Below are positions 49,677-63,924 of a DNA stretch of 64,000 nucleotides, piece by piece. The stretch is taken from positions 1 to 64,000 of the forward strand of contig JAECUM010004938.1 of assembly GCA_016617855.1 (NCBI GenBank). Reading direction: 5' to 3'. A program made the translations under genes and the position numbers. The notes under the pieces were generated by a model. That model made no database searches and was not told the DNA's origin. It worked only from the letters and a program-made list of their open reading frames with translations. The stretch is from Megalonaias nervosa. Taxonomy: Eukaryota > Mollusca > Bivalvia > Unionida > Unionidae. Every line of letters begins with the position of its first letter. Within the stretch, counting starts at the first letter, position 1.

Positions 49677-50267
49677 AGCACACGCACACGCACATAAAAA
49701 CAGTCTAGGGGAGAAACAATTCAAGAAGCGCCAGAATTTAAAGTATGAAAATCTCAATTTGTTTAAAAATGTATCAAAAAACCAAGTTAAAATTTATGTA
49801 TTATTTAAAGGCGTAAAGATCTTTAAAGGGTCTGTCTGGGAGATTGCTGAAAAGATGTCGCTAAGGTAAATGAAAGACATCAAATTGGTAATTCGGAACC
49901 TCAAATAATTACCACGAGATAAAATCAAAACAGTCATATTGACAAAGAGATGGTGTGACATTTTTAATGATAAAATTCTTTCATTGAATCAGTATGTAGA
50001 TGCTTGTTGGAATTGCAAAATATTTTGGATGACAATGCTATTCCCAGCATCGCCCAGTATTTATGCTTATTTGCAAATATATTTTTATGGGCTTTGGAAA
50101 GAACGTAATACATATTTTCAAAGGAAATAGGTTTATTTTCGAGCAGTTAATTTCTTCAAAGAACAAGCACAGAAAATAACAACATTCTTAAAAACGAAAA
50201 ACGGTATATAGTATGCAGACCTTTAAGATAGCGATAACAACATCAGACTGCCATATAAGAAATGCAA

Positions 50268-50268
<1 letters not shown>

Positions 50269-50310
<42 letters not shown>
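50269..50310. repeat. (TA)n microsatellite
   Basis: A pure TA tract. Confidence 0.92.
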
Positions 50311-50312
<2 letters not shown>

Positions 50313-51838
50313 CAAATGATTATTGAGTAGAAATGAATCATTGATCTATAGGAATAGAACCCACAGCACACAGTTCCAAGAATGTTTATATATTCGTATT
50401 ATTGCTCCATCCCAATTTGATATACCATTATTATTGTTGTAACAGAACCTAAAAACAAATTCGTGAATGAGATCTTTATTTAGAATACATATGAACGATG
50501 AATCAGTCTCATATCAAACTTGTGTGCATAAATGTTCTTTAATAGATTGATCATAACGATGTGCACCAAGTTAACAGCTAATATAAATAAATGATATGGA
50601 TACTAACTGGAACTAAGCTGAAAATGTAACTGAAGCGTGTAATCAAACACGAATCAACGTATGGAACTTATAAACACGTATGTTTCTTATATATATCTAT
50701 CACCACGTATGAGCAATATTTAGGATTTAAATAACCGAAATGACAGAAAAAGACAAAACTGAACAATGTTTCATCTATCACCAAGGGTATCAAACTATAT
50801 TATTTACAAAACTATGATAAAGGTATGATTCTGTCACCAAGGGTGATCAAATCGTAGAATCTGTACCAAATTATGGGCGATGTTTCATGCAAAAAGTGCG
50901 TATTACATAATGGTCCGGGTTCGTTATGGGTCGAAAACATCAGTGACCGACGCTGGTATAGCCGAGGAGGCATAGAATCGCGATTCCACGAGGAACTAGT
51001 AGTGAAACCTGTAGCATTATCTGATATACTTGGCAGCCCGCATTGACACTGCTGCACAGGTTAAAGTCTTATTGCGTCAGTCAGACTATGCTTGCATAGG
51101 TCCTTTCTCCCGACTATATGAAATCCTGGCACAAGCAAGTGCAGGCTCCTTCAACCGCCGTTGATATACATTTCGGTTGGTTGGAATGTGATGTTAGCCG
51201 TTGAATGCCTTGGTCGGTTAAAATGGGATACTTTTCTTTAACGAAACTGATCTATCTAGTTGCTGTTGTCAACATTAGCATGCATCTCTTGAAGATCAGC
51301 AACATTGTACCTTTCAATTTCTTTGGTTATTACGAAGTAGGTAATAAAGCAATTGTGATTCAGTTGACAGAATGAAATATAAGAGACGATATCTGATGAA
51401 ATATAAAATCAAATAGAGTGAAAAACAAATCTAAATCAAGTACTAAAATGTCAAGCATTCAAAAACTATTCTTATTTCAAAATGAAAGAAAAATGAATCA
51501 TGCAATTATGCAATATTGGAAAAAAATAAAATTAATAAGCGGAGGTCAGAGAAGTTGATAACAAATCAGATGAAAGAAAATCTTATGAAAGGGTCTAGAA
51601 CATATAGAAAGCAACACATTTGACTTTTTAAATCGTACAAGTAATTACGAAAAACATCAGCTACAAATATATCTTTCCCAGTGCCCCTACAATAGTGTGG
51701 ACCCATTACTTTATTGTTATTCCCGCCATTGTTCATATAGATTTCGATAATATGTATTATATGAATAATGGCAACACACAGCACGACTTAATGGGTTTTT
51801 GCCACCGATTTTAATAGCTCGGATATATAACTCAAAAA

Positions 51839-51863
51839 TCACACACACACACACACACACACA
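51839..51863. repeat. (CA)n microsatellite
   Basis: A short pure CA tract. Confidence 0.88.
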
Positions 51864-52752
51864 TGTATTATTTCGCAAAGTAGTTGCAAAACTCTTATAT
51901 GCATGCCACTGTTAATAGTTTACATTTCTCGAATACTGCGTGTCGAGAACGTAATGCCCCACTTATTCACTACCCTGATCAACAAAAGCAGAGCAGACAA
52001 TTCCTGCGACTTTGTGCTCTAATGAATCTATACCCTACCATTTTGTTAACGCGGGGTTGAGGGTGGGGTTGACCGTTTCTTACGACCCGGGATATTTGTT
52101 TTTCTTTTACCCTGTGAACATTATTTTTGTATAAAACTAATAAAATGGAAAAATAATTGATTTTTATGAGTTCACCGTAGAGAAATCAGATTTTACTTCG
52201 GACGTGGACTTGAATGAACGCTACTGACTCATAATCAGTATGGTTTTTCTCTTCGGTTAATGAAGGAGTTTAAACGTTTTACGTTTAATTTAAGGATTTT
52301 GTATGTGTTTATTGTATGATTTAGTGCATGAAAACGTAAGATCACTTTTCGTCCCTTTATGGCATTTTGACATTAACAGAAATGTAGAATACGAACGTAT
52401 GTATATGTTCCATTCTCCATGAGACGACATCCTGTTTCTTTATCTCAATCGACATCATTCGTTTTACATATCATCCTACATGAGAGTTTCTGTTCTTTGA
52501 TTCATGATACCTGCTCAAACAGGCAACGAAACGAAACTCTCAAGATTTTATTTCAGTGTGAAAAGGGGCTGACACGCGAATGTCATGTGTTAATAGGAGA
52601 GACGTGTCTCCACACAATTTGTCTTTCACAAGGCAAAGACGAGTCAAAACCATATTAATTACAAAATTTGTAACTCGGTCTCATCAATTCAAAATTTTCA
52701 AAAAAGCGATTTCGATGCGCTCAGATATGATTAAGAGTTTGCGATAATCCAG

Positions 52753-53202
52753 TACAACAAAGTTCCATTACACTAAGATAGAATGACTTAGTCAAATAAT
52801 TTAACGAAATATATGAATAAATAAAAAATTATACAGTCGAAGCAGAAACTTCCAGGATACGTTGGTTTTTTTTACATTTCACTTTGTGTTTGCGAGATTG
52901 CTTGCATTTATTTGTACTATCGTTGATATGACATTGCCAGAAGCATACATTTATCGGTATCTCTATATACAAGTTTACAACAAAGTTCCATTACACTAAG
53001 ATAGAATGACTTAGTCAAATTATTTAACGAAATATATGAATAAATAAAAAATTATACAGTCGAAGCAGAAACTTCCAGGATACGTTGGTTTGTTTTTACA
53101 TTTCACTTTGTGTTTGCGAGATTGCTTGCATTTATTTGTACTATCGTTGATATGACATTGCCAGAAGCATACATTTATCGGTATCTCTATATACAAGTTT
53201 AC
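52753..53202. repeat. 223 bp tandem duplication
   Basis: Two head-to-tail copies (52753-52975 and 52976-53202) that differ at only a few positions, for example in a T-run and one A/T change. No recognised gene or element is inside. Confidence 0.92.
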
Positions 53203-53424
53203 TTAGGAACCAATTTATATTTCATGAATGTATTTAGATACACCTTCCTTGGCTATATCTTGCATCATCTGAATGTGACAAGTCATGTAATGGAAGAAAC
53301 AGGTCAAAACATGACAAAATCGTGCTTAATCTAGCAATTTAGCAAAGATCTTTCAAATTACAAATTCACTGAAAATGTGGTTGAAGTTATTCAAAACGTA
53401 ATTCCTTAATTATTCACAATTCAT

Positions 53425-53533
<109 letters not shown>

Positions 53534-55579
53534 CAAAAAATAAATCTTCAAGCTTTTGCTATTATTATAATCAGAAACGGTGCTGCAGGATTTATCAAGT
53601 AAGAAAGTTGTACGTGGATTATGGTCCATTACATGAAACAGGTCGAAGTAATTTTCAACTGCTTCTAGAAAGATTTTGGCAGATAATTTACGTTTAAAGC
53701 TAAAAAGTAAAAGCCTACAGCGTTTGAAACCTGTTACGCTAAAAGATATTCCACGATCAAAACTCTCGAACAAATATCAACATATGCCAATGACTGAATC
53801 TACTATCTTGTAAAGATGAAAGTGGAACGCATATTGGGTGAAGCCATATTAGGCTTCTTGATTGGTAGCACGCCGTTAGAACGCCTTATTTTTGTAGGCC
53901 AAAACTCACAGTACGTGGTCACACTTTACTGAATATCGAATTCATAGAAATCTGTAAATCGCTAAAGCTTCACATTAATCTGGGTGCAGACGATGGAACA
54001 ATAATTGCTGCTATCAAATATTCACACGACATTTGGTTGTCGATTTGATGCTGATGACGTGCTATATCTGTTGGGGATGAAAAGTCAGTGCGCTCTCACT
54101 TTTGTTCCTTAGTCTGCAGCAACATATGGTGTTTAATAAAAGGAACAAAAATAATGGGATACTGTAGGGTTTCAGGTTGATAAATTACTTAAGCACAAAC
54201 AGGGGAAAAGTTTAAAAGAAACCAAAGAAAAACACACACACACACTGTTTTCATGCTCGCTCCACTCAGCGGTGGTAGAGGAAATGCAAACGAGACCCAG
54301 GTGTTCATAATGTATAGAAGACATTTCATTCGAAATAAAGTCGAATCTGACATATTTAAGCTTCAATCATATTTAGCTCACTTGACATAACTTGCAGTCG
54401 ACATATTGATTTCTAGGGCAAAATATGTTTTCGATAATGCAATGACCGCTTTAAGTCTTTGTGTATATCTGCCTGCTTGTCTATATGTGTCTCACTGTCA
54501 TTACTGAACTTTGCTTATTTAGTTTATACTTCATTTATTCTCAAATGACTTCCCGAGATCTCTGTTAAACGTTTGTAAATATTTACATGCGTCCATTGGA
54601 AATATTGTCTTGCTGAGAGGTGAAACTGTTTCCACAATTGATCAATAAAACTATAACAAAATTTAGTTACGAATATTTACAAAAAATCCCAATCCTAAAT
54701 TTTACCCGATTTGAATGCAGGCATAATGAATAATTAGTATTGATATATGTATAATCATATATCATTGATTATATTCAAAACAGTCTATTTGCAATGGTTG
54801 TAGCTAGGTGCACTTTATTTTCTAATCGTATCGTTGAACTCGATCTTTCCGATCATTAAGCGTACTGTCCGCAAATTGGAGGTTCGCGCATATCACGTGG
54901 CTCTGTGAAATGCTGCTTTAGAGAGTGTTTACATCGGTCGGAAAAATCACGAAAATGGTAGAATTACAAAATGTCATGGCCAATATCTGGAAAATTCACT
55001 AATTCTATGTATTTGGGCAATTATATATTGAATGACTGGGACGGAGGTAGTAACTTAGTGAATAATCAAAAGCAAGCGATAAATGAGAGATATTGACGAG
55101 AAGCCACTGTATCGGTTTAACACTTTTGCACGGACGGTGACAATTGCTTCGAACCATTTTCTGGTTTAGATAGTAACATTTCGAACTTTTTAGTTTTCCT
55201 GTTAGCTTTCTTTAGGTTCCAGATACAAACTGCCTGAGTGCTATCACCAATATGTATAATTTTGTTTGTTTCTGACTATCTTTCTATCTTACTTAATTCA
55301 ATACAAAAATCTCCATTGAATAATAAGCCAGGCGTCTTTATTATGGTTGCTGACACATTACATAATCTGACTAAGAGACACTTAGATATGGCAAATATTA
55401 ATTTCTTGTAACTATAAAAATTACAAATTAAAGGTAAGATTCGTTTCAACAGCTGATACAGTTAAAACCGTCGCAGTCAGCAACATTTGGAAAGTGATAA
55501 TTGTGGTTCCTTCAGACAGGTGGTTGTTCAAACAATCAACATATTCAGGTAGGCGAATGCTTGATAGCGGTTATCTTAA

Positions 55580-56884
55580 CGTATTACTTAAAATGATGAA
55601 CAAATATTTCATCAAACCGAAGTTTGGAGAAAATGTGTTGAGTAGTTATCACTTGAATACTTGTATGCTTTGGACGATAGAAACCATCCCAGCTGCTCTG
55701 TGGCAGTCCCGAAATGTACTGCTTTGCATAGATCTGTGTTTGAGAAAGTTGTTTACCTAGGTAGAGGAGAGGTATTTCCCTAATTATTTCACTCAGGCTG
55801 CAAATATGCTTTTGAGTAAAGTGCATGGTCCCATTCAAAGCAACCAGGCTAATAGTTTACGCGATTATTTAGACAAAAAGGGAAGGTATCTTACAATAAC
55901 ACCGTACAACGGGATGGGACAGAAACTGTTTAGAGTATGTCAGTCTCCCATTACACAAATTGACGATGAGAACGAATATATTGTCTGCACTCTGTCATTT
56001 GCAATACGCAGAGCGACGACATATGTGTGGATGAGTTGGTTTGACCTTTTAAATAACGGCATTCAAGAAAATCTATGTATGTTACGAGGAGGGAGGGAGG
56101 TCGACAGGAAATTAACACCATTCTGTGGAAATTTTATTGTTCCGGTTTTGTATCTCATCTGGCCTCTAAATGCCTGGAACAGGATGTCATAGACCAGGAA
56201 GGTCTAGACGTGGCGCACAAGCTTCTCCTGTTGGGATCATCATCAAATGTTGCATCCGGAAAACTAAAGCTGACTACTTTCCACCTCCTGCACAACAGTG
56301 TAATATTGGCAGAATATATTTGTACAAAATATTGAAGAGAAATACACATTCCTTGTCTCGAATGTCCAAACAGAGGGCCCAAGGTATCATATTATACGTA
56401 GAATTGTTAATGAGAATCAATCAACAACAGAATTAATAAGATGTTTTCAAGCCTTTTCGGTGTCTTATCTCCCCTCTGAAATTCACTGCACCCCACAAGC
56501 ACTTATCCCAGAGATGTTCCGCTCGACAGGATCATGCCAAGGTTCCTGAGATCCTGATTTGGACATCTGGCAGTCATGAGTGGTGGTTAATTATAACTTC
56601 TATCTTCATTTTCTAGAGCATCAGTGTTAGCATAGGCAGAACAAGATCCCCCAGAAGATGGCTGTTTTAGACAACATGATCTGGGTCATTCGACATGAGA
56701 GGCTAGAGTACATAGACACCGGCCTCAATCGGCTGGCCTACTGTCTGAAGAAGGATCGGTTTCTGGTACAATCCTATATAGTTTTGTCGATGTGAATAAA
56801 CCTGAAGAATCACCATAACGCCACCAAGTGGCAGATAGCCTCTCTGATTTGTGTTGCTTTCAGATTGGTGGCATAGAGACACTG
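55580..56884 (+). pseudogene. Mab-21 / cGLR gene copy 3, 5'-truncated
   Basis: Homology starts abruptly within the C-lobe (LLKMMNKYFIKPKFGE) and includes SSYH; the nucleotidyltransferase core is gone. A stop replaces Trp near 55758, the frame shifts near 56090 and again after 56330, and an early stop (TAG at 56874-56876) precedes the natural end. Open pieces: 55494-55760, 55806-56192, 56075-56335. It cannot encode an enzyme. Confidence 0.86.
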
Positions 56885-57540
56885 ACCTGCAGAACTCGTT
56901 ATCTAATGGTCGCAGTTCTTTGCCTGTAAAACAAAGATTGAGGAAGTAAATATAAGAAACTTAGCAGACTATTGGTATCACTACTGAAATTAACTGTCAA
57001 AAAGTTTAATAAGGAGGCATAAATGTAGCATTCAATTTCATTTGTACCATCTTGTTTTCCACAAGGAAAAGATGTGCAATATATTACGTGAAGTAATTTT
57101 ATTATTACGAATATTTTATAGAAACTGCGTCCAACTCTTCGCACGTGTTCTATTTTTTTAACGTCAGCTGTACGGAATCTTTAAAATTTCAATTGCTCTT
57201 TGTAGGACCTATTTTTATATTAATAAGGTTTTTACAGATATTTTAATTTACCTGTATAGTAACTGATCAGCAAAAATAACGATTCTTTGTTCGACCACTC
57301 ACAAAAAACGTTAGATCTTGGGTATTAAATTCATTCCATGTGATACACCAAGCTGCCTTCTATCCCCATAGTCACCAATCCTTATCTTTGATTGAATTCA
57401 AAGTGACGCATAGGTCGTGTCGTCTATTTTAATAATTAGTTAGTCATTATTAAGGCTGAGTTATGATTAGGTATTACTGAATACTGTCCTTTTTCTGGTA
57501 TAAAACCCTGTAGGTTTATGACCTAATATTGATCTTTAAA
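56885..57540. other. 3' flank of Mab-21 copy 3
   Basis: It matches 3329-3975. No gene is seen. Confidence 0.6.
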
Positions 57541-58519
57541 TAAACAGAAATGATTGAAATTTCTCGAAACTTAAATAAGGGTTCGACACATTAGTGTGCA
57601 TACAAATTAAAACTCAAAGAAAACCTCTTTGTTATTGCCATTGTCATCCTTTCTGGTCGAGAAATACCATTACGACCTTTAAATGAAAGGACATATGATG
57701 GCATGTTATATAAAAAATATTAAATTCTAGTGGGTCCAAATGGGTAATATCAGGTTCTTAAGAGTGATGCTTTGAAAAGTTGCCTTGGGACAGAATACAA
57801 TATAGGCATCACATATTATCCACTGAGACTCAGTCGACAGTGTTAATGATAAAGTGGCATAGTAGGCAAGGCGCACCTTATTAATTTATGTGTCATCCTC
57901 AGATACCCGGAACTGATCACCTCATCTTCTCTAGATAATCGCAGAGAAGCGTAGTTCGTTAGAACTAGGTAAAAGTGAGTTTCGAGGAGGGACAGATGCG
58001 GGAAATGTCCTGAATGAGGGGAAATAACTTATTTATTATATGTTATGAAGATATCTCGGCCTGACGGTCTCAGCCTATCCATACGCCATATCAAGCTTGT
58101 TCTTTCCGCTGACTCCGAAGAAAATACATATATTGGATATTTATCAACTGTTGAAGCTAGACGTTCTCGCTATTCCAATATATATTACAGCGTGCACAAC
58201 CAGCTACTACTCGACGGTTCTTAAGTTTTAACGTCCACAGATCAATTTAGATATTTTCTGAATCTGATATAGTTTGTGGGTTTCTATAACTGCAAAAGGT
58301 TTACTTTTTCATAATCTGATCAATAGCATGAAGAATGACTCCAATGGCTATTATTCGTGTTTGTCTGATGCTAGAAACTTTTCAATGAGGCTTTGTTTAA
58401 TAAAATGTTAACATTCATGCAAGTAATTATGAAGAGAACAATTAACATACTGAATATTGGAATTAAAGATGATGTTTGAAATGTAGTAGATTTCATAGGA
58501 TGCCTCTGATAAAACCCCC

Positions 58520-58605
<86 letters not shown>

Positions 58606-59431
58606 AAATATCAAGCACTTATGGATGCAAGGAGTGAATAAGATATTTTTGATAGTGTTGTTTTGACATATTCTAGGAAGTGAACAAGATCTAGAGTAAT
58701 ATCTCTAAACATATGTGCTTCGTTTGCAGGGCTGACGATGAAGCAAAAACGTGGTAATCTTTATTACTTTTATGTAATCCTTAGATACATTAGGCAACGA
58801 ACTCCACTTTTCTAGACAAAGACAGTAGTTGAGCTTTGTTCGACAGCACATGGTATCAGGGGAGTCGGTGTAATCATACATAATAGTGAGTAGCCTTTGA
58901 TCTAGTTTCGAACATCTCGTATTGCATTCTCCGGAAATATGCTACTAATGCGTATAAATAGTGGCAAACACGTATATTAATATAAATATTTTCTATAGTG
59001 TATCCTTTAAAAACCAATATATCAACCAGAAAGCGTGTAACACATGAGTGCTGGGATAAAACAAGACATAGAAACTATTCATATAGACTGCTCCCTCCCC
59101 CCTCATGACTCTTATAATAAAATCCATTTTTATCACACTATAATGCTTTGGAATATATCCACCTTCCTCTACCAATTCCTTCAATTCTCCCAGACAAGTC
59201 ATAGTGGTTTCAAAATCCGAGAGCAGACTTCTCCAGACACAGTCATTTGGCTAATCCAATATCAATTCTTAAAATTATCTAGCGATCCATTACTAGCTTC
59301 GACATTAGAGTTTTGTCCATGTAAGTCACTGTGAACTGTTTCAGCTTGTGCCTTTTCAATAGGTCCTGAGTCAGAGTCTGAACAAATCGCGGTTAGAGAA
59401 ATGCATCAAGATGTGTGTCTTTCTAGTCTGG
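57541..59431. other. 1.9 kb insertion or unique segment in unit 3
   Basis: Units 1 and 2 are continuous at the equivalent place (about 3975-3990). It contains (TA)n at 58521-58555 running into (TG)n at 58556-58602. A 96-codon open frame at 59044-59334 has no recognised motif. No terminal repeats or transposase were seen. Confidence 0.45.
58521..58602. repeat. Compound (TA)n(TG)n microsatellite
   Basis: Pure TA changes directly to pure TG. Confidence 0.92.
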
Positions 59432-61461
59432 ATTTCTTTCTCTTCAGTCCCTCACTTTCATGTATATCCATCACCATCTCTCATAGTTTTGCTTCTTATC
59501 TTCCATCCTTGGACAGTTGATTTACGAACACTTAACTCTCGAGCCAATAGTGTTTGTTTAAAACCAGATGTCCATGGCTTCAAGCTTCCCTTTAAAGGTA
59601 CAGTCTTTATGCTTCCATGTAAATGCCCCCTAATTAGCACTTTACCACCTATTCAATTGAATGATTACAGCAGGAATAATTGTTAATCAATAATTGGTTC
59701 GTTTGTATAGGGAATACATGACATTACCTATTCCTCAACTGATCACGTGGTGAACGGCAAACATCACTGCCAAGACACATACATGTATTGGTGACTTTCG
59801 TCCTTTGACGTTTTGTAAGTTGTTGCCCTTAGCTGTGGGACTGACATAATAAATTAAATTGACAGATTAATAAACTCAGGTGAGACACTTTTATTGACCA
59901 CTGTTTTGGTTGGCGATTGGTTGTGTATACAGTTTAATGAACGTATATATGTTGGCTTGTGTTTGAGCAACGATTGTGCATATAATTGACTGAAGACAAA
60001 AACAAACACGGCTTAGTGACTTTATTGTCAAGGATCAATATAAAAAAGATTAACCATCATGAGCTGACATTCTTTACAATAAACTAAGATCAAAGTCAGG
60101 TGGGTTCTTAGAAGAATTAAATTACTTCCCATTGGATGGGTCAGTCAGGTGTGTTCTTTAATGATATGGGGTATTTGCTAAATGTCAAACACTGAGTAGG
60201 AGAAAATGCATTTTAGCACCGTATGTTTCTATATAAGAAGAGAACTGAGCAACTGATTTCATTCCTATTTGGGATTCTTATTTCATATGTTCTTGTTGCA
60301 ACATCAGACTGCATACATATTTAACGTTGAGTTAGTTTAGATAATTTCAGAAAAGACATTTGCTTGGATTATTCATTTGAATTACATAACGCTAACTGGA
60401 CTAAATAATTAGTCTGGAATTCTGATGAATTATTCAAAGGAGTTCTGGATAATACCAATGTGATACATCAGTACTGTTGGCAGATGAGTACATTTCAGAT
60501 CTGAAATTCATTCAGAGGATTCAATTCTTTTATATTTGTATATAACTCTTAGGATTACTTTGGATTTAATTCATAATACTGCAAGTTCCGGTTACATTTT
60601 CATTTTATAACTGCGAAAATAAAATTAATTGTTAAGTTTTACGAAACCTTTTTATTTTCTTTCTTTCTGTTGCTTAGTGTATGACTATTGACTCTCCATC
60701 TGACATTCTTCTTGAAGTTTCTCAGGTGAATCAGAGCACTAATCTAACATAAAATTAGTCAGTATGCAGCTGTTTGTGCATGTTTTGTGATACAGAAGCT
60801 TAGGTATATTTTCTTCAAAGAATTATAACCAGACAGTACAAGTGTTTCAGTGATCAGGATACACGATTGTTCAAACTGCACGTCAACTACATACAACTTT
60901 ATCTGATGAGATAATCCGAATTTCAAAGAATGGACATTAGCTGCATGATTTAACCTTAAAAATGGGAATTATTCTGCCAAACATGGAAAGGGTTGTATAT
61001 ATGCCTATGACCCTAATACTCCCATTATACACATTTAGTAGTCTTCATTCTAGCATGAGGGGTATCCCATCTGCGAAGTTTGGTAAAGGTATCTGATGAA
61101 GAACTAAAGTCATGAAAACCTATTATCTTAACAGAACAAGAGCTGGGCAGACAAACGAGAGTATGATGGATTCTAAACTAATATAATAAGCTCTGCAATA
61201 ATGAAAGGATATAAAACAACAAAATAAAAGAATACAATGATGTTTAAAATGTAAAAAAAAATGTTGTGACGTAAACAGATAACTATACAATTTATCTTTA
61301 AAAGTTACACACAAATTTGACAGACAATAAAATATTTTAAAAAAGAGTATCATTGTTTCAATAAGGCAGACAGTAGTGAAAAAAGCAGCTAACTACAGTC
61401 AAGATGTGTTGTTTTCTGAGACCAGTCAGTCCTTGAAGTACTGTAGTTTCTTCACTTTGCT
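59432..61461. other. Unit 3 flank with LTR-like remnant
   Basis: It matches 3990-5930. The LTR-like remnant lies at about 59681-60690, its right end more degraded than in unit 1. No gene is seen. Confidence 0.5.
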
Positions 61462-61686
61462 CTCATTGTAAAACTCAGATGGATCTCTAATTTCATCACT
61501 GTTTCTATACAAACCTTTCGACCAGCAGAGAACGGTAACCATCTTTTGATTTTGGTCCACGTTTATTCCCTTCTGTCAAATAGCGTTCTGGCTTGAACTT
61601 CTCCACGTCATCCCATTTGTGTGGGTCATGATGCAAAGCCCAGTGATTAATAATCACCATGGTTCCTTTAAGAATTTCATGATCTC
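61462..61686 (-). pseudogene. Cytochrome P450 terminal exon, copy 4, truncated
   Basis: It has the same acceptor AG, then KGTMVIINHWALHHDPHKWDD and FKPERYLTEGNKRGPKSKDG. It lacks the NKL-stop of the other three copies (CGT GGA here against CTT TGA there), so it keeps the ancestral state at that site. A small deletion shifts the frame just before the haem loop, which reads FSAGRKVCIETV in the shifted frame with the Gly after the Cys missing. The C-terminus is lost: at about 61462 the sequence joins material that lies about 1.8 kb away in unit 1. Confidence 0.8.
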
Positions 61687-63026
61687 CTGAAATATTCATA
61701 GACAAACAAAATCAGATATGTATTCATTTCATGCATATAAATCACACTGAAATAAGACTCTAATGTAAACAACACTTGCATCAAAATACTAGTTTAATGA
61801 GCAATTTTCTTCACTGGAAGAAAACAAGTTTGTCGTAATCTTTTTGCAGTTAAATATTCCCTTTCAATTTCTTCATTCAATCATCAAAGCACAATACGTC
61901 ATTCCTAGTCAATAAACAATCGGCAGAATGTGATTAACAAGGGAGCATACTCTTCGTATCATATACACTTACAAATAAGTTGTTTTCAACTGCACAAATC
62001 CAAAGCTTCTGCTGCCAAATGAACCAGCAGATATGGGTCTCTGCATTTGGCTAGAAGTAATTTGTAGAACAATGAACACAGACCCTGATCTGCTTGTTCA
62101 TTATACCATATGACATAGCAGTATAATACAAAGTAGTTCATATTCAAAATTATCCTAAGCAATGAACAATAAATACTATAGTCTGTGACTAATGTAAAAA
62201 CTGATGGAATTTAGCACAATATTTGGATCTGATCTTAGATAGTTTTACATGTGGAGGCCCTCCACTTCAAATATTAACTAAAATTCAGCGGCCGATCTAC
62301 CATCGCGCAGATTTTCAGATGGTCCAGTCCCTCAGAGATTTGAAAAATTTTGCATTCCCATAAGTATTTCTACATGGAAAACGGTCAATTTCATTTGTAA
62401 TGCAGTGCCATGGCACGGAATGAACATAATTTTATTGAATGTATGTTGAATGCCAGGATGATTGGGATGATTTTCAGAGTTTTATAAATATGTTGGCATA
62501 GACCCATCCAGTAAAAAAAATATATTTATATATAAATGCAAAAGTATATCTGTGAATTCAATTTCTAATGCAATTTGAGAAAATACTGCACATGTTCATT
62601 AAAGTATTAGCCTCCATAAAATTCTGAATCAAAGCAGATGAATACATGCAAAGAATAGGATTTTGTATATGCCACAAATGTACAGTAAGGCTTAATATAA
62701 ACTGAAGATATTTACTTGACAGTCTCACTCAACACGGACTAACAGAAAAGCCATTTAATTTTGATTTTCAGAAAAGAAAACCGTATTCTAGCCATCATCA
62801 TCGGACAAAAAAAAAGAAAAACAAATATCCTGTTCGCAGCCCCTTCCCCTCCAGTTCTCCTTCATAACCAGTTTTCATCAAATTTCTTGGAAAGCATATT
62901 ATTTCTTTTATTGAATTAATCCTGTGTTTTCTTATGCTTTGGTTGCATTGAAAGTAAGTATCAAGAGTAACATTCAACACTGACTTGTAAATGTTTTCAT
63001 TAAAACAAAGCGAACTTTCAATGTTA

Positions 63027-63028
<2 letters not shown>

Positions 63029-63105
<77 letters not shown>
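63029..63105. repeat. (CA)n microsatellite
   Basis: A pure CA tract of about 77 bp. Confidence 0.93.
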
Positions 63106-63106
<1 letters not shown>

Positions 63107-63123
63107 TAATATGTTTGCTCTTA

Positions 63124-63124
<1 letters not shown>

Positions 63125-63199
<75 letters not shown>
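63125..63199. repeat. (TA)n microsatellite
   Basis: A pure TA tract just after the CA tract. Confidence 0.93.
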
Positions 63200-63202
<3 letters not shown>

Positions 63203-63924
63203 TACTTTATGCTATGCTATGCATAATCCGTACCTCATTTGTTACTGAAGTCATTATTACTGTGAAGATGAAAAACAATTGTAAATGGATATATGCTGAC
63301 TGAAATGAATCAGATAATTAAAATATAGACAAGTACCATAAAGGGGGATGCCTAAAACTGGTTTACAAGTTCAGGGCCGTGGCTTCAATCAGGCCATTTC
63401 TTGAAGCTATTTGCAATACAAAGATTTAGGCACTAGTTTCCTTAGAGAATGAAGTAAACTAATCTTAATGTTTAGGCATCGGAAACATTGTGAGCTGATT
63501 TTGATATGTTAGTTAATATTCTGTTATTGACGAGGACTGGTCATTAATTCAAGGGCCTGCTTTTTGGGAGTGGGTGGGAGGGCTGGTAAGTTATTGCTAT
63601 TTGTTGAAATAGAGTCGGTAAGCACGCAAGTATTGTAAGTCTGAGTGCGGATGCATGCAAGTTATCGGTATATGGCGTTATCAAATAACAATGAGCAACT
63701 GTTATCCAGAAACTTAATCTCATGCTTATACTTGTGATCAATAAAAATAAGGTCCGTTAATAACGCAGGTCATGTTCTATGAAAGACGTATGACCAAATA
63801 AGTTAACTATATAAAATATCTCGTTTATCGATGATGTGTGGACCAGTTTATTCAAGATCTTATATCGTAGGTCAAATCACATAAGATTATTAATATCTGA
63901 ATATTTTTTACGTATAGACAATCA

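Noticed and set aside
62798..63303. Several open frames of Cys-Val, Thr-His and Ile-Tyr repeats
   Set aside because: These are translations of the (CA)n and (TA)n tracts on both strands.
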